Assembly (NCBI GenBank): GCA_943787425.1
Contig: CALSMJ010000001.1
Location: 1-64,000 of the forward strand
Source of the DNA: an uncultured Pseudomonadales bacterium
GTDB taxonomy: Bacteria > Pseudomonadota > Gammaproteobacteria > Pseudomonadales > Azotimanducaceae
DNA length: 64,000 nt
Direction: 5' to 3'
Each line of letters begins with the position of its first letter. Position 1 is the first letter of the stretch. The notes under the pieces are model-generated. The model made no database searches. It was not told the DNA's origin and was given only the letters and a program-made list of their open reading frames with translations. Both the position numbers and the translations under genes were made by a program. Positions 63,281 through 64,000 of the stretch are shown here, piece by piece.

Positions 63281-64000
63281 ATGACCCAACCCTCAGAGAT
63301 CCTATTGCAGGCGAATGCCGTGAGCATCGCTTATGGTGAACAACTTGCGGTCAAAGCGGTCACGCTACCGGTCTATCAGCATCGAATTACCTCTATTATT
63401 GGGCCATCGGGCTGCGGTAAAAGTACCCTGCTGCGAAGCTTTAATCGGATGAATGACTTTATCGATCACGTCAGCCTGACCGGTGAAATCTCCTTCAATG
63501 ATCAGAACATCTACGCCCCCGACGCTGACCCCGTTGCGGTTCGGCTTAATATTGGCATGGTGTTTCAAAAACCCAATCCCTTCCCGAAAACCATTTATGA
63601 GAATGTTGCCTGGGCACCTAAGATTAATGGTCTGAAAGACAATATGGACGACCGCGTCGAACAAGCCCTGAAACAGGCGGCCCTTTGGGATGAAGTTAAA
63701 GACCGATTGCACGACTCGGCACTCAATCTATCCGGTGGCCAACAACAGCGATTGTGCATTGCGCGCGCCCTGGCAATGAACCCTTTGGTGCTCTTGATGG
63801 ACGAGCCCTGCTCCGCCCTCGATCCAGTTTCAACGGCACGAATTGAAGATCTTTTGTTCGAGCTGAAAGAAAAGCTAACCATTGTGATCGTAACCCACAA
63901 TATGCAGCAAGCCGCGCGCGTGTCCGATTTTACAGCCTTTATGGAAAACGGGGTTCTAATCGAATATGGCCCCACTGAAACCCTCTTCACCAACCCAGAA
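63281..64000 (+). CDS. pstB: Phosphate ABC transporter ATP-binding protein PstB, cut by window end
   Basis: Starts ATG 63281 with AAGGA 7 bases upstream; 240 codons are inside the window. Walker A is GPSGCGKST, followed by [10 protein letters not shown] as in PstB; the Q-loop segment is [17 protein letters not shown]; signature LSGGQQQR; Walker [14 protein letters not shown]-loop VTHNM. It powers PstCA. The C-terminus, about 15-20 residues, and probably phoU lie beyond 64000. Confidence 0.95.
   Translation, partial: MTQPSEILLQANAVSIAYGEQLAVKAVTLPVYQHRITSIIGPSGCGKSTLLRSFNRMNDFIDHVSLTGEISFNDQNIYAPDADPVAVRLNIGMVFQKPNPFPKTIYENVAWAPKINGLKDNMDDRVEQALKQAALWDEVKDRLHDSALNLSGGQQQRLCIARALAMNPLVLLMDEPCSALDPVSTARIEDLLFELKEKLTIVIVTHNMQQAARVSDFTAFMENGVLIEYGPTETLFTNPE

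Noticed and set aside
1-64000. tRNA, rRNA, CRISPR arrays, insertion sequences, prophage genes
   Set aside because: None was seen on reading both strands; no transposase, integrase, or repeated spacer pattern occurs. A short or divergent element could still be missed without a tool.

Overview
The window looks like a piece of a gammaproteobacterial chromosome, probably from a marine or aquatic heterotroph. The support is the gene set: AceK, FxsA, PurT, a YegD-like Hsp70, an MdlAB-like ABC pair, an RND pump with a FadR/GntR regulator, and a pstSCAB operon. Base composition is moderate (about half G+C by eye) and intergenic spaces are short. I found no rRNA or tRNA gene, CRISPR array, integrase or insertion sequence. 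The taxonomic call is an inference.

Layout. 1-4.9 kb (-): alpha/beta hydrolase, crotonase, MoxR-type AAA+ ATPase (CbbQ/NorQ-like) and a VWA protein (NorD/CbbO-like) that is frameshifted and runs off the left edge. 5-6.8 kb: fxsA (+) and an acyl-CoA dehydrogenase (-). 7.1-10.8 kb: heterodimeric ABC exporter. 10.8-16.2 kb: lactonase (-), then CDP-alcohol phosphatidyltransferase, MATE exporter, LLM oxidoreductase and a soluble GAF histidine kinase (+). 16.4-20.2 kb: a 59-codon small ORF, two MFS transporters and a SIRT4-like sirtuin (+). 20.2-27.6 kb: mostly minus-strand genes (atypical SDR, split-barrel-like protein, membrane protein, FHA-GGDEF, archaeal-looking cis-prenyltransferase, nitroreductase, aceK), with a second CDP-alcohol phosphatidyltransferase on the plus strand. 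27.8-33.2 kb: a 14-bp tandem operator-like array followed by gntR, RND adaptor and RND permease. 33.4-41.6 kb (-): hydrolase, AhpD-like protein, YegD-like Hsp70, TolC-family protein and a 1228-aa exported TPR-CHAT protein. 41.7-47 kb: acyltransferase (+), Zn-alcohol dehydrogenase, SDR, purT and MFS (-). 47-53.7 kb: an accessory metabolic island with an MFS transporter, a PhnZ-PhnY-like fusion oxygenase coupled to an AMP-forming acyl-CoA ligase, a CmcJ/NvfI-type protein and an FAD-linked 2-hydroxyacid dehydrogenase. 53.7-58 kb: a 15-bp tandem repeat, then a minus-strand cluster with a UGA-containing UGSC-motif selenoprotein gene, its coupled partner and a frameshifted S9 peptidase. 58-64 kb: GFA protein, porin, and pstS-pstC-pstA-pstB with an 11-bp-periodic Pho-box-like array ahead of pstS.

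Strongest observations. (1) The selenoprotein: an in-frame UGA is followed by Gly-Ser-Cys, and the reading frame continues for 79 more residues to a stop that overlaps the next gene. (2) The fusion protein: all six PhnZ-type metal ligands plus the Tyr/Glu lid are joined to a PhyH-type dioxygenase. Together with the Pst operon this may indicate organophosphonate use. (3) Three regulatory repeat arrays with exact 14-, 11- and 13-bp periods. (4) An exported TPR-CHAT protease-like protein beside a TolC-family channel. Two genes (VWA, S9 peptidase) carry +1 frameshifts, and two others lack an obvious start codon at the expected place. A few indel errors in the assembly are therefore a real possibility.
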